A stretch of 64,000 bases of DNA from Lunatimonas lonarensis (lineage in GTDB: Bacteria > Bacteroidota > Bacteroidia > Cytophagales > Cyclobacteriaceae): positions 38,596 through 102,595 of the forward strand of contig NZ_AQHR01000114.1 of NCBI RefSeq assembly GCF_000390185.1, in the 5' to 3' direction. Below, piece by piece: positions 1-8,865 of this stretch. Position numbers and translations under genes: made by a program. The first letter of the stretch is position 1, and each line of letters starts with the position of its first letter. The notes under the pieces were generated by a model. It saw only the letters and a list, made by a program, of their open reading frames with translations. It did not search any database and had not been told where the DNA came from.

Positions 1-999
1 CGCCGTGCCAACATTCCCTTCCAGTTGATCTCCGGCCATTTGGATGACCCGGAGGCCTGGGAGGAAGCCAAATCCATCATCCAAGCTGTCCGAATTACCA
101 AATTCCTTCGGCAGACTAAGCTGGGTTTAATTGGCAATTACTACTCCGGTATGATGGACGTCTACAGTGACATCACCCAGCTCAGTAGTTTTCTGGGGCA
201 CCAAAACCACTTGTTGGAATTCGGTATGATCAAGAAATATCGAAAAGAATGTACCGATTCTGAAGTAAAAAATAAGTTGGATGAGTTTCACGAAACCTTC
301 GATGTATCTACTGAGTGCAGCGGGTATGAATTGGAACGTGCTGCCAGAACCTCGCTGGCGTTGGACTTTCTGGTAAAGGAACACGGTCTGGGATGCATTG
401 CCTATTACTTTGAAGGGCAGGGAGACGACGAATACCTGGATCTGGTTACCTCCCTGATACCGGGACTGACCCTGTTGACAGGCAGGAACGTACCTTGCGC
501 CGGTGAATTTGAGGTCAAGAACGCACTGGCCATGAAGATCATGGATCTACTGGGCAGTGGGGGTTCCTTTTCGGAGTTTTACGCCATCGATTACCAAAAA
601 AACATAATTCTTTTGGGACACGATGGGCCTGCTCATTTTGCCATTGCCGACGGTAAAGTGGGCTTGGTTCCCTTGGGCGTGTACCACGGGAAACCCGGCA
701 AAGGGCTTTCCATACAAATGCAGGTAAAACCCGGCCCTATCACCATGTTGTCGGTTTGCCAGGGCTTTGACGGTAAGGTGTTTTTTCTCTACGCCGAAGG
801 GGAAGCCATTGAGGGGCCGACGTTTCAGATCGGCAACACCAATTCACAGTACAGGTTTCCCCTTTCCGCAAAGAACTTCATCACCCAGTGGTCACTGGCG
901 GGGCCGTCCCACCATTGTGCGATCGGGACAGGCCGACAGGGTCATGTGATCGAACAGATGGCCAAGCTGCTAGGCCTATCCTGTATAAAGATTTGCTGA
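1..999 (+). CDS. L-fucose/L-arabinose isomerase-like protein (5' truncated by window edge)
   Basis: The reading frame is open from the first base of the window, so the start lies outside and about 332 C-terminal residues are visible. Family members interconvert aldoses and ketoses such as L-fucose/L-fuculose or L-arabinose/L-ribulose with a divalent metal. Visible hallmarks are the GEFEVKNALAMKI segment, which fits the catalytic Glu region, and the GHDGPAHF segment, whose His residues fit metal or substrate binding. The fold continues to the end without disruption. A rhamnose/H+ symporter gene follows 110 bp downstream on the same strand, which suggests a deoxysugar catabolic operon. I can place it in the FucI/AraA-like superfamily with good confidence, but the exact sugar is not decidable from this fragment. 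Confidence 0.8.
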   Translation, partial: RRANIPFQLISGHLDDPEAWEEAKSIIQAVRITKFLRQTKLGLIGNYYSGMMDVYSDITQLSSFLGHQNHLLEFGMIKKYRKECTDSEVKNKLDEFHETFDVSTECSGYELERAARTSLALDFLVKEHGLGCIAYYFEGQGDDEYLDLVTSLIPGLTLLTGRNVPCAGEFEVKNALAMKIMDLLGSGGSFSEFYAIDYQKNIILLGHDGPAHFAIADGKVGLVPLGVYHGKPGKGLSIQMQVKPGPITMLSVCQGFDGKVFFLYAEGEAIEGPTFQIGNTNSQYRFPLSAKNFITQWSLAGPSHHCAIGTGRQGHVIEQMAKLLGLSCIKIC

Positions 1000-1108
1000 A
1001 CTTGATTGAAAGATCGCTTAATTCATGGTATAAAACCCGTCGTATCAATACGTGTTGGTCAAGCGAACCGAAGACCCGACGGACTAACTGTTTGACTCAC
1101 TATATTGT

Positions 1109-2128
1109 ATGATTGTTGGAATTGTATTGCATGCCCTCGGGGGATTTGCTGCCGGTAGCTTTTATATCCCCATAGCCCGGATAAAGAACTGGAAATGGGA
1201 ATCCGGATGGATAATCAGTGGGGTATTCGCTTGGCTGATAACTCCTTGGCTGGTGGCCTTTCTTACAGTCCCCGACCTGGGAGGACTTTGGGGAAATGTC
1301 AGTTGGGGCGGTTTGTTTTGGCCCTTTTTCTTTGGGATTCTCTGGGGCATTGGTGGACTTACCTTCGGACTCACCATGCGTTACCTGGGGATTTCATTGG
1401 GGATGGCCATTGCCCTGGGTTTTTCCGCGTTGTTTGGCACACTTATCCCCCCACTTTACGAAGGTCGTTTATTGGCAAGTCTGGCGGAGAAACCGCTGGT
1501 GATTCCAGGTGTGCTGCTTTGTTTCATAGGCATAGTGATCGCCGGTCTGGCGGGAGCCAGAAAGGAAAAAGAACTTAGCAAAGAACAAAAGCAGGCCAGC
1601 GTCAAAGAGGCGAACTTTCCCCTTGGCATACTGGTGGCCACAGTTTCGGGTATTATGAGTGCCTGTTTTGCCTTTGGATTGGCGGCGGGCACGGAGGTAG
1701 CAGATGTGGCGTTGGCACAGGGCACTCCCACCCTTTGGCAAAGCAACCCGGTGCTGATTTTGGTGATGCTGGGCGGTTTTGTGACCAATTTTCTCTGGTG
1801 CCTGGGGCTGAACATCAAAAACCGCTCCTTTCAGGACTACACCAAGGTGCAGCCCTTGACCAAAAATTACCTGCTCGCCGGCACAGCCGGAATCGTCTGG
1901 TACCATCAGTTTATGTTTTATGGAATGGGATCAAGTTTTCTGGGTAGGGATTTGGACTTTGTAGGCTGGACACTGCACATGGCATTTATCATTATGTTCA
2001 GCAATTTTTGGGGCCTTTACTTCAAAGAATGGAAAGGGGTTAGCAAACAGACCAAAAGAACGCTGTATCTTGGTCTTGCTACTATCTTGACGGCCATGTT
2101 GTTCTTCGGCTTAGCCACCAGGGGCTAA
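1109..2128 (+). CDS. rhaT: L-rhamnose/proton symporter RhaT
   Basis: A 339-residue inner-membrane protein with about ten hydrophobic segments, close to the length of characterised RhaT (about 344 aa). The N-terminus, with the GGFAAGSFYIPIARIKNWKW motif and a following WLITPWLVAFL helix, is typical of the RhaT family of the drug/metabolite transporter superfamily. Characterised RhaT imports L-rhamnose with H+. The ATG at 1109 starts directly at the first membrane helix. It lies just downstream of the isomerase fragment, so the two probably serve uptake and first-step metabolism of rhamnose or a related deoxysugar. No rhamnulokinase or aldolase is present within the window. Confidence 0.9.
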   Translation: MIVGIVLHALGGFAAGSFYIPIARIKNWKWESGWIISGVFAWLITPWLVAFLTVPDLGGLWGNVSWGGLFWPFFFGILWGIGGLTFGLTMRYLGISLGMAIALGFSALFGTLIPPLYEGRLLASLAEKPLVIPGVLLCFIGIVIAGLAGARKEKELSKEQKQASVKEANFPLGILVATVSGIMSACFAFGLAAGTEVADVALAQGTPTLWQSNPVLILVMLGGFVTNFLWCLGLNIKNRSFQDYTKVQPLTKNYLLAGTAGIVWYHQFMFYGMGSSFLGRDLDFVGWTLHMAFIIMFSNFWGLYFKEWKGVSKQTKRTLYLGLATILTAMLFFGLATRG

Positions 2129-2349
2129 CGAAACAGGCAACGGCCTAAAAATATCTATTGGTCCTAAAAACAGGTGCTACCCAGTCATTGTTATACATTC
2201 GTGTTGGCGTAAGTCAACCGGTAATAGCATGAGAAGAGACCAATTTCCACGTAGCTTACTTTCTGGCGTTACAGGCACCAAATTTGGGCTGTTCGGGGGA
2301 ATTGTCGCATTTATTTACGAATTTTGCAGCGCAAAAAATTCCTAATGGC

Positions 2350-3408
2350 ATGAACTACAGAGGGGCAGTATATACGTGGCTGATCACCGGCTGTGTGATG
2401 GTATTGATGATGGTTGTCGTAGGAGGGATTACCCGACTTACGCAATCCGGTTTATCTATGGTTCGTTGGGAGCCTATTATCGGTACCCTCCCACCCTTGA
2501 CCGAAGAAAAGTGGCAGCAGGAGTTTGAGGCCTATCAGGCCACTCCTGAGTATAAAGTGTACAACAACCATTTTTCGCTGGACGACTTCAAGGGGATTTA
2601 CTTTTGGGAATATGTACATCGATTGCTGGGGCGCATAGTGGGACTGGTCTTTTTGATCCCAGCTATTTTCTTCTGGCGGAAAGGTGCCTTTGACGGACGC
2701 ATGAAAAAGCAGGTGGTCATCATATTCTTTGGCGGTCTTTTCCAGGGTGTGCTGGGTTGGTACATGGTAAAGAGTGGCTTGGTGGACCGGCCGCATGTAA
2801 GCCATTTCCGCCTCGCCGCACACCTATCCACCGCGCTTGCACTTGCTGCCTATATATTCTGGGTTTCCCTCGAGTGGAAACCCTTCAAACAAATCCATGC
2901 CCCGGAAATCAGAAAGTGGAGCATAGGACTGCTTGTTGTGCTGGGCATACAGATTGTCTATGGTGCCTTTGTAGCTGGCCTGAAGGCCGGAAAAATGTAC
3001 AATACCTTTCCGAAAATGGGCCGCACATGGTTTCCGAATGAAATCACAACTGCCTTTGATATCCATGGGTGGATGGCGGTGATCGAAAATGGCATCCCGA
3101 TCCAGTTGATTCACCGGTACCTAGCCTACTTGGTGGTAGGTATGGTAGTATGGGTTGCATGGTCGATCTACAAAAAGCATAAGGGTTTACAGCCAGCAGC
3201 CCTGTTATTGGTTGCCCTTGTGACAGTCCAGTTTTTACTGGGTGTATTTACCTTGCTCTATGCAGTACCTGTAAGCTTGGGTGTATTGCATCAGCTGGGA
3301 GCGGTGTTTCTCTTGCTGGGTGTTATCTACCTCATCAAAAAGACCTCCAGGGTGACCGGAAACAAGGCAACGAAACCCGCTGAAGCCACGCAGGCACTTG
3401 CCTACTAG
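2350..3408 (+). CDS. ctaA: Heme A synthase (COX15/CtaA family)
   Basis: A 352-residue polytopic membrane protein that would oxidise heme O to heme A for aa3-type cytochrome oxidase. The family's four conserved histidines are visible in EYVHRLLGR, HVSHFRLAAHLSTAL, IQLIHRYLAYLVV and GVLHQLGAVF, which sit in paired membrane helices that bind two hemes. I chose the ATG at 2350 because the protein then begins at MNYRGAVYTWL, directly before the first helix and the GGITRLTQSGLSM motif. An upstream in-frame TTG at 2284 would add 22 uncharacteristic residues. No ctaB or cox genes are adjacent. The upstream gap (2129-2349) shows no gene. Confidence 0.92.
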   Translation: MNYRGAVYTWLITGCVMVLMMVVVGGITRLTQSGLSMVRWEPIIGTLPPLTEEKWQQEFEAYQATPEYKVYNNHFSLDDFKGIYFWEYVHRLLGRIVGLVFLIPAIFFWRKGAFDGRMKKQVVIIFFGGLFQGVLGWYMVKSGLVDRPHVSHFRLAAHLSTALALAAYIFWVSLEWKPFKQIHAPEIRKWSIGLLVVLGIQIVYGAFVAGLKAGKMYNTFPKMGRTWFPNEITTAFDIHGWMAVIENGIPIQLIHRYLAYLVVGMVVWVAWSIYKKHKGLQPAALLLVALVTVQFLLGVFTLLYAVPVSLGVLHQLGAVFLLLGVIYLIKKTSRVTGNKATKPAEATQALAY

Positions 3409-3725
3409 CCAAGAAATCCTAGGTTTTTCATATCGTAGCGAACGCCCGTTGAACCCAGCCAAACGAGTGTTTCCTGAGCGAACAGGAGGTTCTCGGATTC
3501 CACAAATCCCAACGCCAAGTGGGAATGCGTGTGTAGCAGAAAGGTAAAATCCAGCGCATTTGGCAGATTACCTATGAAAAAAACCGCAGGCACAACCCAT
3601 AAAGGATAGCCACCAAAAAAAGAGAAAACTGCCCAGCGCACCCAACACCGAATCAAACTCCTCGAACCAACCTTACTTGGCAGGCCAGGGTACCGGGCTG
3701 GGTGTATGGGGTTAAACAGATTCAT
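3405..3725 (-). pseudogene. Possible decayed heme-copper oxidase/NO reductase subunit I-like fragment
   Basis: An open frame of 106 codons overlaps the end of ric by 14 bp. It contains a hydrophobic stretch ending in FLLHTHSHLALGFV. Small membrane proteins related to heme-copper oxidase subunit I in Bacteroidota carry an H-[TA]-H-S-H-x-A motif followed by a GW-V segment, and are often encoded near Ric/hemerythrin genes. Here the motif is present, but what follows (ESENLLFAQETLVW) is not membrane-like and the protein is far too short. A truncated and frameshifted remnant is therefore plausible. It could also be a chance frame: the similarity rests on one motif plus context. Confidence 0.35.
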
Positions 3726-4437
3726 TTAACCGGGCAAACAATTTTTTTGCTTTTGGAAAGAGGATATTATTTTCAAGGTGAATGTGGGTGTGCAGGTCTT
3801 CTTCAAATTCCTTTAACATCGCATAAGCTACCCGGTAAGTCTGGCAGCCATCGGAAGGGGTTTCATACCCATTACTCAACGCTGAAATCCTGCGAAATCG
3901 CTCTCCCTCAGTATCATGTTCATGTTCCATCAGGTCGATGGGAATATCGATGTGGACAAAATGTGGTGGTGAAAGGCTGAATCCTTTTTCATCTGCCGAT
4001 CGCATAGCCTTTATGTAAGGAAAGAGAATAAGCTCTTCTTTCTTCATATGAACAGTTAGGCCATCAATCGCTTCCATAAAGAGATCCTTTATGACATGCA
4101 GCTCCGGATGCCTATCTCCGTGAACAGATGCCAGTTTTTGGAGGTAGGTACGCAAAGGCGGAACGGTGTTTTCAATATAACTGTGATGGGTGGACACAAT
4201 GTGATCGATCAGGGAATTTAGGGACAGATTGATATAGTGCACATCGTCGGGAAGTGACGACACAACCAGAAGGTCTTTCAGCAGCGGCTCCAGTGCCACA
4301 CCGTTTATTTCACAGGCCTCCTGTACGCTGATACTTCCCTTACAACAAAAATCAATTCCATAAGCCGTAAATACCCGCGCTGTGCGAAAATTTTCAGCTA
4401 CAATGCCTCCTACTTTTCGTTTTGACAATAGTTCCAT
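3712..4437 (-). CDS. ric: Iron-sulfur cluster repair di-iron protein (Ric/ScdA/YtfE family)
   Basis: A 241-residue protein with the two-part Ric architecture. Residues about 1-60 are the ScdA_N (DUF542) domain with the paired-cysteine signature GIDFCCKG. The remainder is a hemerythrin-like helical bundle with candidate di-iron ligands in the segments around HHSYIENTVP, HGDRHPEL, HMKKEELILFPY, HEHDTEGE and HTHIHLENNILFPKA. Family members act in the cytoplasm to restore Fe-S clusters damaged by nitric oxide or oxidants. The gene follows an Rrf2-family regulator by 47 bp on the same strand, the expected arrangement for an NO- or redox-responsive unit. Confidence 0.92.
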   Translation of the reverse strand: MELLSKRKVGGIVAENFRTARVFTAYGIDFCCKGSISVQEACEINGVALEPLLKDLLVVSSLPDDVHYINLSLNSLIDHIVSTHHSYIENTVPPLRTYLQKLASVHGDRHPELHVIKDLFMEAIDGLTVHMKKEELILFPYIKAMRSADEKGFSLSPPHFVHIDIPIDLMEHEHDTEGERFRRISALSNGYETPSDGCQTYRVAYAMLKEFEEDLHTHIHLENNILFPKAKKLFARLNESV

Positions 4438-4484
4438 AGTTTATTATATTAAAATGTTGCCACCAATTAGTAACTCATGATCTT

Positions 4485-4916
4485 TCAATGTTTTAGGAAG
4501 CCCAAGCCTGTGTTGACCCGCTCGGCCACATCCGAGAGACCGGTAGTCAACAACATGCAGGAGAGGCGCTCCCGGATAACCTTGAATTTATAGTGAACAG
4601 CACAAGGGTGATTTTCAGAGCATTTACGAAGCCCAAGGGCACAACCGGAAAAGAGGGCGCCCCCATAGATACTCGATACAATCTGACCTAGCATAATCTG
4701 CGAGGCACTGCCCTTTATAGCAAACCCACCATTTGGACCCTTCGTGGAAACAAGCAATGAATCCTTTACCAATGCCTGAAGAATCTTTCCCGTAAAGGCT
4801 TCCGGAGAGTTGATTGCCTTCGCGATATCCCTCAGTCTGGCCCGCTGCCGCTTGGCTGGCAGGGAGGCAACGTATATCATGGCGTTTATGGCATACCCGC
4901 AGGCCTTGGACAACAT
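4485..4916 (-). CDS. Rrf2-family transcriptional regulator, probable Fe-S sensor
   Basis: A 143-residue protein with the Rrf2 winged helix near the N-terminus (MLSKACGYAINAMIYVA, then RLRDIAKAINSPEAFTGKILQALVK) and the wing motif STKGPNGGFAI. Three cysteines in GCALGLRKCSENHPC match the usual position of the Fe-S-binding loop in Rrf2 sensors such as NsrR and IscR, so redox or NO sensing is likely. It is first in a probable operon with ric. Two AGGACA-containing imperfect palindromes just upstream, one overlapping a TATATTTG -7 box, suggest autoregulation. Whether the signal is NO, as in NsrR, or Fe-S status cannot be decided from sequence. Confidence 0.9.
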   Translation of the reverse strand: MLSKACGYAINAMIYVASLPAKRQRARLRDIAKAINSPEAFTGKILQALVKDSLLVSTKGPNGGFAIKGSASQIMLGQIVSSIYGGALFSGCALGLRKCSENHPCAVHYKFKVIRERLSCMLLTTGLSDVAERVNTGLGFLKH

Positions 4917-4932
4917 CCCCGGTTCGTTTTAT

Positions 4933-4980
4933 AGGACAAATATATCCTTTTTTTTATGTTTTAAGGACAGTTTTGTCTTT
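4933..4980 (-). promoter_or_regulatory. Probable rrf2-ric promoter with two operator-like repeats
   Basis: Two related imperfect palindromes lie 31 bp apart, about three helical turns. One is AGGACAAATATATCCT at 4933-4948; the other begins AGGACA at 4964 and ends near 4980. They share AGGACA-N2-T-N-T-N-TC-N-TT. On the minus strand the first contains TATATTTG (4937-4944), a perfect match to the Bacteroidota -7 consensus TAnnTTTG. A repressor bound here would block the promoter. I see no convincing -33 TTG element. Confidence 0.45.
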
Positions 4981-5079
4981 AATTATTTTTTTACAAAGGT
5001 CCAAAAACCTCCTCCTAGTCTCCCATCCTACAAATCCAACAGGCTGCAAAAAGGAAATTGGGTACATCTCCTTATCATA

Positions 5080-5235
5080 ATGATCGGTTTTTCAGCGGCT
5101 GGGGCATTTGATGACCTAGACGATCAAGATTCCGGAAAACTACTTATGGTAATCGAAAGCACTAAGAGGGATTTTGACGAGTTTGATCGGTTGGAATATC
5201 GAGTAGTGAGCAAAGATGGGGAATTGGTAAGGTGA
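5080..5235 (+). CDS. Small hypothetical ORF (51 aa), doubtful
   Basis: This small frame starts at ATG 5080 (MIGFSAAGAFDDLDDQD) and ends at 5235, in the otherwise gene-poor 440-bp gap between the Rrf2 gene and the DUF5687 permease. It is acidic, has a plausible composition and reads through without rare codons, but I recognise no family. It may be a fragment of a former gene or a chance ORF. The rest of 4981-5358 shows nothing identifiable. Confidence 0.2.
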   Translation: MIGFSAAGAFDDLDDQDSGKLLMVIESTKRDFDEFDRLEYRVVSKDGELVR

Positions 5236-5358
5236 TTTCAGATGGTTGTATTTTAAAAAAATAAGGCTGATATTAAGCGGAAAATCAATTTGTCGGAGAT
5301 TAATCCGATGGTTCACTTCTTTTGAACAGATGCTTTTATAGTCCAAAACCTTGATTTG

Positions 5359-6846
5359 ATGGTTACCCTATTCATTCAACTGGAATTTTTCAAGCGTATC
5401 CGCTCCACGTCGTTTGCGAGAAGCCTAGCCGTGGGCATTTTCTTGGGTTTTCTGGCCTTGGTACTATTGGGCTACCTTTTGTTGCTGGGCTTGGCTTTGA
5501 AATTTCTGATAGATGAATTCTTTGCACCACCCTCCACTGCTGAATTCCTAAACTCCTATTTGGTTTACTATTTCACCTTCGAAATCCTGTACCGATATTT
5601 CATACAGCAGCTTCCGGTGTTTACGTTGGATAATTTCCTGCATTTACCCATCGCCAAATCGAAAATTATCCACTACCTCCTGCTATCCTCCTTTGTCTCC
5701 CCACTGACGCTGATTCCCTTGCTCCTATTTGGTCCTTTCACGTTTGTGGAGATTTTGCCGACATATGGTTCCCTACCCGCTTTTTCTTGGCTGGGGTCTG
5801 TACTTTTAACGAGCTGGTCCATCCATTGGGTGATGCTGTGGTTTAAGCAACGCTTTGAAGACAGCTTTGTTGTAATACTTGCGTTGAGCGGCATCATGCT
5901 GGCGGGATATGGTGTGGCCTATTGGGGATGGTTCGATATAGGCGCGTTTTTTGAACCTGTTTTCACCTTTGCATTAGAGCATACGGCACCGGTCATTCTT
6001 CTTGCCATCGTGATGGTGTGCAGTTATTTTCTGTGCTTTGCCTTTTACCGGCAAAATGCCTACCTGGAGGATCTTTCTGCCAGGGAGGAGGGCGGAAAGA
6101 GCCACGCTTCCTTCGGTTGGTTGTCGCGGTTTGGCTTGGCAGGAGAAATGGCAGATTTGGAGTGGAAGCTGATCGTACGCCATAAGAAAAGTCGGACCTA
6201 CCTGACCCTCTGTGGCTTCTTCCTGCTGTATGGTCTAATCTTTTATATCAACCCCATGTATGCGAAGGAGGAAGGTTTTTCCCATCTGTTTATATTTGTA
6301 GGCATGTTCATTACGGGCATCTTTATGCTGCAGTACGGGCAGTTGTTCCTGAGCTGGAACTCAGCCTTTTTCGATTTTTTCCTTTCTCAGCCCGACGGCC
6401 TCTCCTCGCTAATCAAAGGCAAATACCTACTTTTTACGGGGATTTCATTCATCTGCTTTCTATTCTCCGTACCCTATGCCTATTTTGGGCTGGACATATT
6501 GTGGATCCACATGGCCACCTTCCTGTTTAACGTGGGGATAACGGTTCATTTGGTGGTAATCTTGGCGCTTTGGAAGCCAAAACCCATGGACCTGAACAAG
6601 GGGGCTATGTTTAACTACGAAGGCGTGGGCATAGCCCAGTTTCTGATGATCATCCCGATGGTCGTCGCACCCTACCTCGTATTCCTTCCTGCGGCCTATT
6701 TTGGAGGAGACCACCTTGGCCTCGTTGTATTGGGTCTCTTCGGTGTATTGGGAATGATAGCTTTTCCAACGCTGCTGAATTATGCCATAGGAATAGCCAC
6801 GCAAAACCGATACGAAATCTCGTCTTCATTCAGACAGGAAACATGA
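5359..6846 (+). CDS. DUF5687 family ABC transporter membrane protein
   Basis: A 495-residue protein of about twelve hydrophobic segments. The N-terminus (MVTLFIQLEFFKRIRSTSFARSLAVGI...), the FEILYRYFIQQLP segment and the loop LPIAKSKIIHYLLLSS are typical of the Bacteroidota-restricted DUF5687 family, which is encoded with an ABC ATPase. The ATG at 5359 is preceded by an in-frame TTG at 5356, and I prefer the ATG. The stop codon overlaps the ATG of the next gene (ATGA), so permease and ATPase are translationally coupled. The substrate is unknown. By analogy with other ATPase/membrane pairs it is probably an exporter. Confidence 0.85.
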   Translation: MVTLFIQLEFFKRIRSTSFARSLAVGIFLGFLALVLLGYLLLLGLALKFLIDEFFAPPSTAEFLNSYLVYYFTFEILYRYFIQQLPVFTLDNFLHLPIAKSKIIHYLLLSSFVSPLTLIPLLLFGPFTFVEILPTYGSLPAFSWLGSVLLTSWSIHWVMLWFKQRFEDSFVVILALSGIMLAGYGVAYWGWFDIGAFFEPVFTFALEHTAPVILLAIVMVCSYFLCFAFYRQNAYLEDLSAREEGGKSHASFGWLSRFGLAGEMADLEWKLIVRHKKSRTYLTLCGFFLLYGLIFYINPMYAKEEGFSHLFIFVGMFITGIFMLQYGQLFLSWNSAFFDFFLSQPDGLSSLIKGKYLLFTGISFICFLFSVPYAYFGLDILWIHMATFLFNVGITVHLVVILALWKPKPMDLNKGAMFNYEGVGIAQFLMIIPMVVAPYLVFLPAAYFGGDHLGLVVLGLFGVLGMIAFPTLLNYAIGIATQNRYEISSSFRQET

Positions 6847-7541
6847 TACAGATACACTCGCTGAAAAAAACCTATGCCCATGGAACCGTGCTGGATATAC
6901 CGGCACTGTCCATCCCCTTGTCCGAATGCTTCGGCCTGGTAGGAAATAATGGTGCCGGAAAGACTACCCTCTTTCGGATCATCCTCGACTTGGTACGGGC
7001 TACCGAAGGGGAAGTGACCATAGACGGAGCCGTAGTAGCCCAATCGGAACACTGGAAACACAAGGTTGGAGCCTTCCTAGATGAACACATGTTGCTCTCG
7101 TACCTTACACCCGATGAATACTTCGAAGCGCTCCGGAAAATTTATCGCATATCAAAAGACGATCTCGGCAATCACCTCGACAAGTTCGGGGAGTTCTTTA
7201 ACGGGGAGATCCTGCAACGGAAAAAGTACATCCGGGATCTTTCAAAAGGAAACCTTAAGAAAGTGGGGATTGCGGCTGCTTTGCTAGGCGATCCCGAAGT
7301 CGTGCTCCTGGATGAACCTTTCGAAAACCTGGATCCCAGTTCACAAATCCGCTTGAAGAAGCTGATTCTGGCCGAAAAGGAAACCCGGAAAACCACCTTC
7401 CTTATCTCAAGCCACGACCTAAACCATATCACCGAGATCTGCGATAGAATCGTTCTGTTGGAAAAAGGATTGATCATCAAGGACTTAAAGGACAAATCGA
7501 CCATGATTCAGGAGCTGGATGCCTACTTTCAGGTAGGATAA
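6843..7541 (+). CDS. ABC transporter ATP-binding protein (DUF5687 partner)
   Basis: A 232-residue nucleotide-binding subunit with Walker A GNNGAGKTT (near residue 33), signature LSKGNLKKV, Walker B VVLLDEPFENLD and the switch histidine in SSHDLNH. The length fits a stand-alone ATPase of the CcmA/YhaQ-like type. It overlaps the DUF5687 gene by 4 bp, so both belong to one transporter. It would sit at the cytoplasmic face of the inner membrane and power export. No periplasmic component is encoded nearby, and the substrate cannot be inferred. Confidence 0.92.
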   Translation: MIQIHSLKKTYAHGTVLDIPALSIPLSECFGLVGNNGAGKTTLFRIILDLVRATEGEVTIDGAVVAQSEHWKHKVGAFLDEHMLLSYLTPDEYFEALRKIYRISKDDLGNHLDKFGEFFNGEILQRKKYIRDLSKGNLKKVGIAAALLGDPEVVLLDEPFENLDPSSQIRLKKLILAEKETRKTTFLISSHDLNHITEICDRIVLLEKGLIIKDLKDKSTMIQELDAYFQVG

Positions 7542-7633
7542 TTCCTCTTCCCTTCTTGTTTAGTCCTCCACTCCCATTTGAACAAAGGCCAAAAAAGGTT
7601 AATTTGGCAAGCGTATTTACCCCAATAACAACC

Positions 7634-8863
7634 ATGAAGCACACCAATCCAACGGGACGCAGAAAGTTTATCACAAAGACCGGATTAAGTTCGCTAGCGG
7701 CATTGCTGGGCGCCGAGATCGTTTTTGCCCTACCGGAAGGTTACCTCCCCCTCGTACTGGAAAACGATCCCCAGACCCTTTTTGGCAAGCATCCCGAGCT
7801 GATTGTTCGAAACAACCTGCCCTGGAACGTAGAAACCCCTGCCCACCTTTTGGACGACCGCGTGACGCCAAATGAGAAAATGTTTATTCGAAATAATGGG
7901 CTTGCTCCTGAAAAGATCGACGTGGCAGGTTGGACGCTGACGATTCGTGGAGAGGCGGTAAACCAAGAGAAAACCTACACTCTTCAAGACCTAAAGAGCA
8001 AGTTTACCAAATACCAGTATCAACTTGTCTTGGAATGCGGTGGGAACGGAAGGGCTGACTTCTTCCCGCCCACAGAAGGCAACCAATGGGAAGTAGGGGC
8101 TGTATCCTGCGCTGAATGGGCCGGGGTTCGCCTAAAAGATATCCTGTCCGATGTAGGCATAAAAAGCACCGCCGTATACGTGGGCTATCATGCGGCCGAT
8201 CTTCATCTCAGTCGGGACACGAACAAAGAGGTCATATCCCGCGGAGTACCCATCGCCAAGGCCTTGGAGAATGAAACGCTGATTGCCTATGAAATGAACG
8301 GCAAGGACATTCCTCCCGCCCATGGACATCCCCTTCGGCTGATAGCTTCGGGTTTTCCCGCCTCTGTTTCAGGCAAGTGGCTTACGGGACTTTCCATACG
8401 AGACCGAATTCATGACGGAGAAAAAATGGCACCTCCCTCCTATGCCCTGCCATGCGATCCGGTACAGCCCGGTAGCGATGTACCAAACGAAAACATGTGC
8501 ATCATCGAAAACATGCCGGTAAAATCGCTGATCACCTACCCCAAGTCCGGAGCAATCATCAAGGAAAACAGCCCTTTGCGTATCCGAGGGCATGCCTGGA
8601 CCGCTGAACAGCGAATCACCAAGGTAGAGTATTCCATTGACTTTGGTGCCACTTGGAGTACCTGCCAACTTGAAAATGCCAAAAACCGGTATTGCTGGCA
8701 GCATTTTCAGGCAAGCGTCTCCTTTCCCCGAAAGGGGTACTATGAAGTATGGGTGAAGGCCACCGATGACTCCGGCAAAACCCAGCCCATGCTAACCCCC
8801 GGTTGGAATCCAAAAGGATACGCCAACAACGCTTGTCACCGCATCGCCGTTAAAGTATCCTGA
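7634..8863 (+). CDS. Tat-exported sulfite oxidase-type molybdopterin oxidoreductase
   Basis: A 409-residue enzyme of the sulfite oxidase/SoxC/SorA family. A twin-arginine signal is visible at residues 8-26 (GRRKFITKTGLSSLAALLG). The molybdenum-ligating cysteine is in VLECGGNGR (Cys135), followed by a typical moco-binding domain and a C-terminal dimerisation domain (from about residue 290, with HAWTAEQRITKVEYSID). The ATG at 7634 puts the Tat motif at the right place; the in-frame start at 7556 would add 26 residues. The next gene, 2 bp downstream, encodes a monoheme cytochrome c, so the pair resembles the SorAB sulfite dehydrogenase that oxidises periplasmic sulfite and passes electrons to the respiratory chain. 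Sulfite released by the sulfatase-rich metabolism is an attractive but inferred substrate. Confidence 0.88.
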   Translation: MKHTNPTGRRKFITKTGLSSLAALLGAEIVFALPEGYLPLVLENDPQTLFGKHPELIVRNNLPWNVETPAHLLDDRVTPNEKMFIRNNGLAPEKIDVAGWTLTIRGEAVNQEKTYTLQDLKSKFTKYQYQLVLECGGNGRADFFPPTEGNQWEVGAVSCAEWAGVRLKDILSDVGIKSTAVYVGYHAADLHLSRDTNKEVISRGVPIAKALENETLIAYEMNGKDIPPAHGHPLRLIASGFPASVSGKWLTGLSIRDRIHDGEKMAPPSYALPCDPVQPGSDVPNENMCIIENMPVKSLITYPKSGAIIKENSPLRIRGHAWTAEQRITKVEYSIDFGATWSTCQLENAKNRYCWQHFQASVSFPRKGYYEVWVKATDDSGKTQPMLTPGWNPKGYANNACHRIAVKVS

Positions 8864-8865
8864 TT

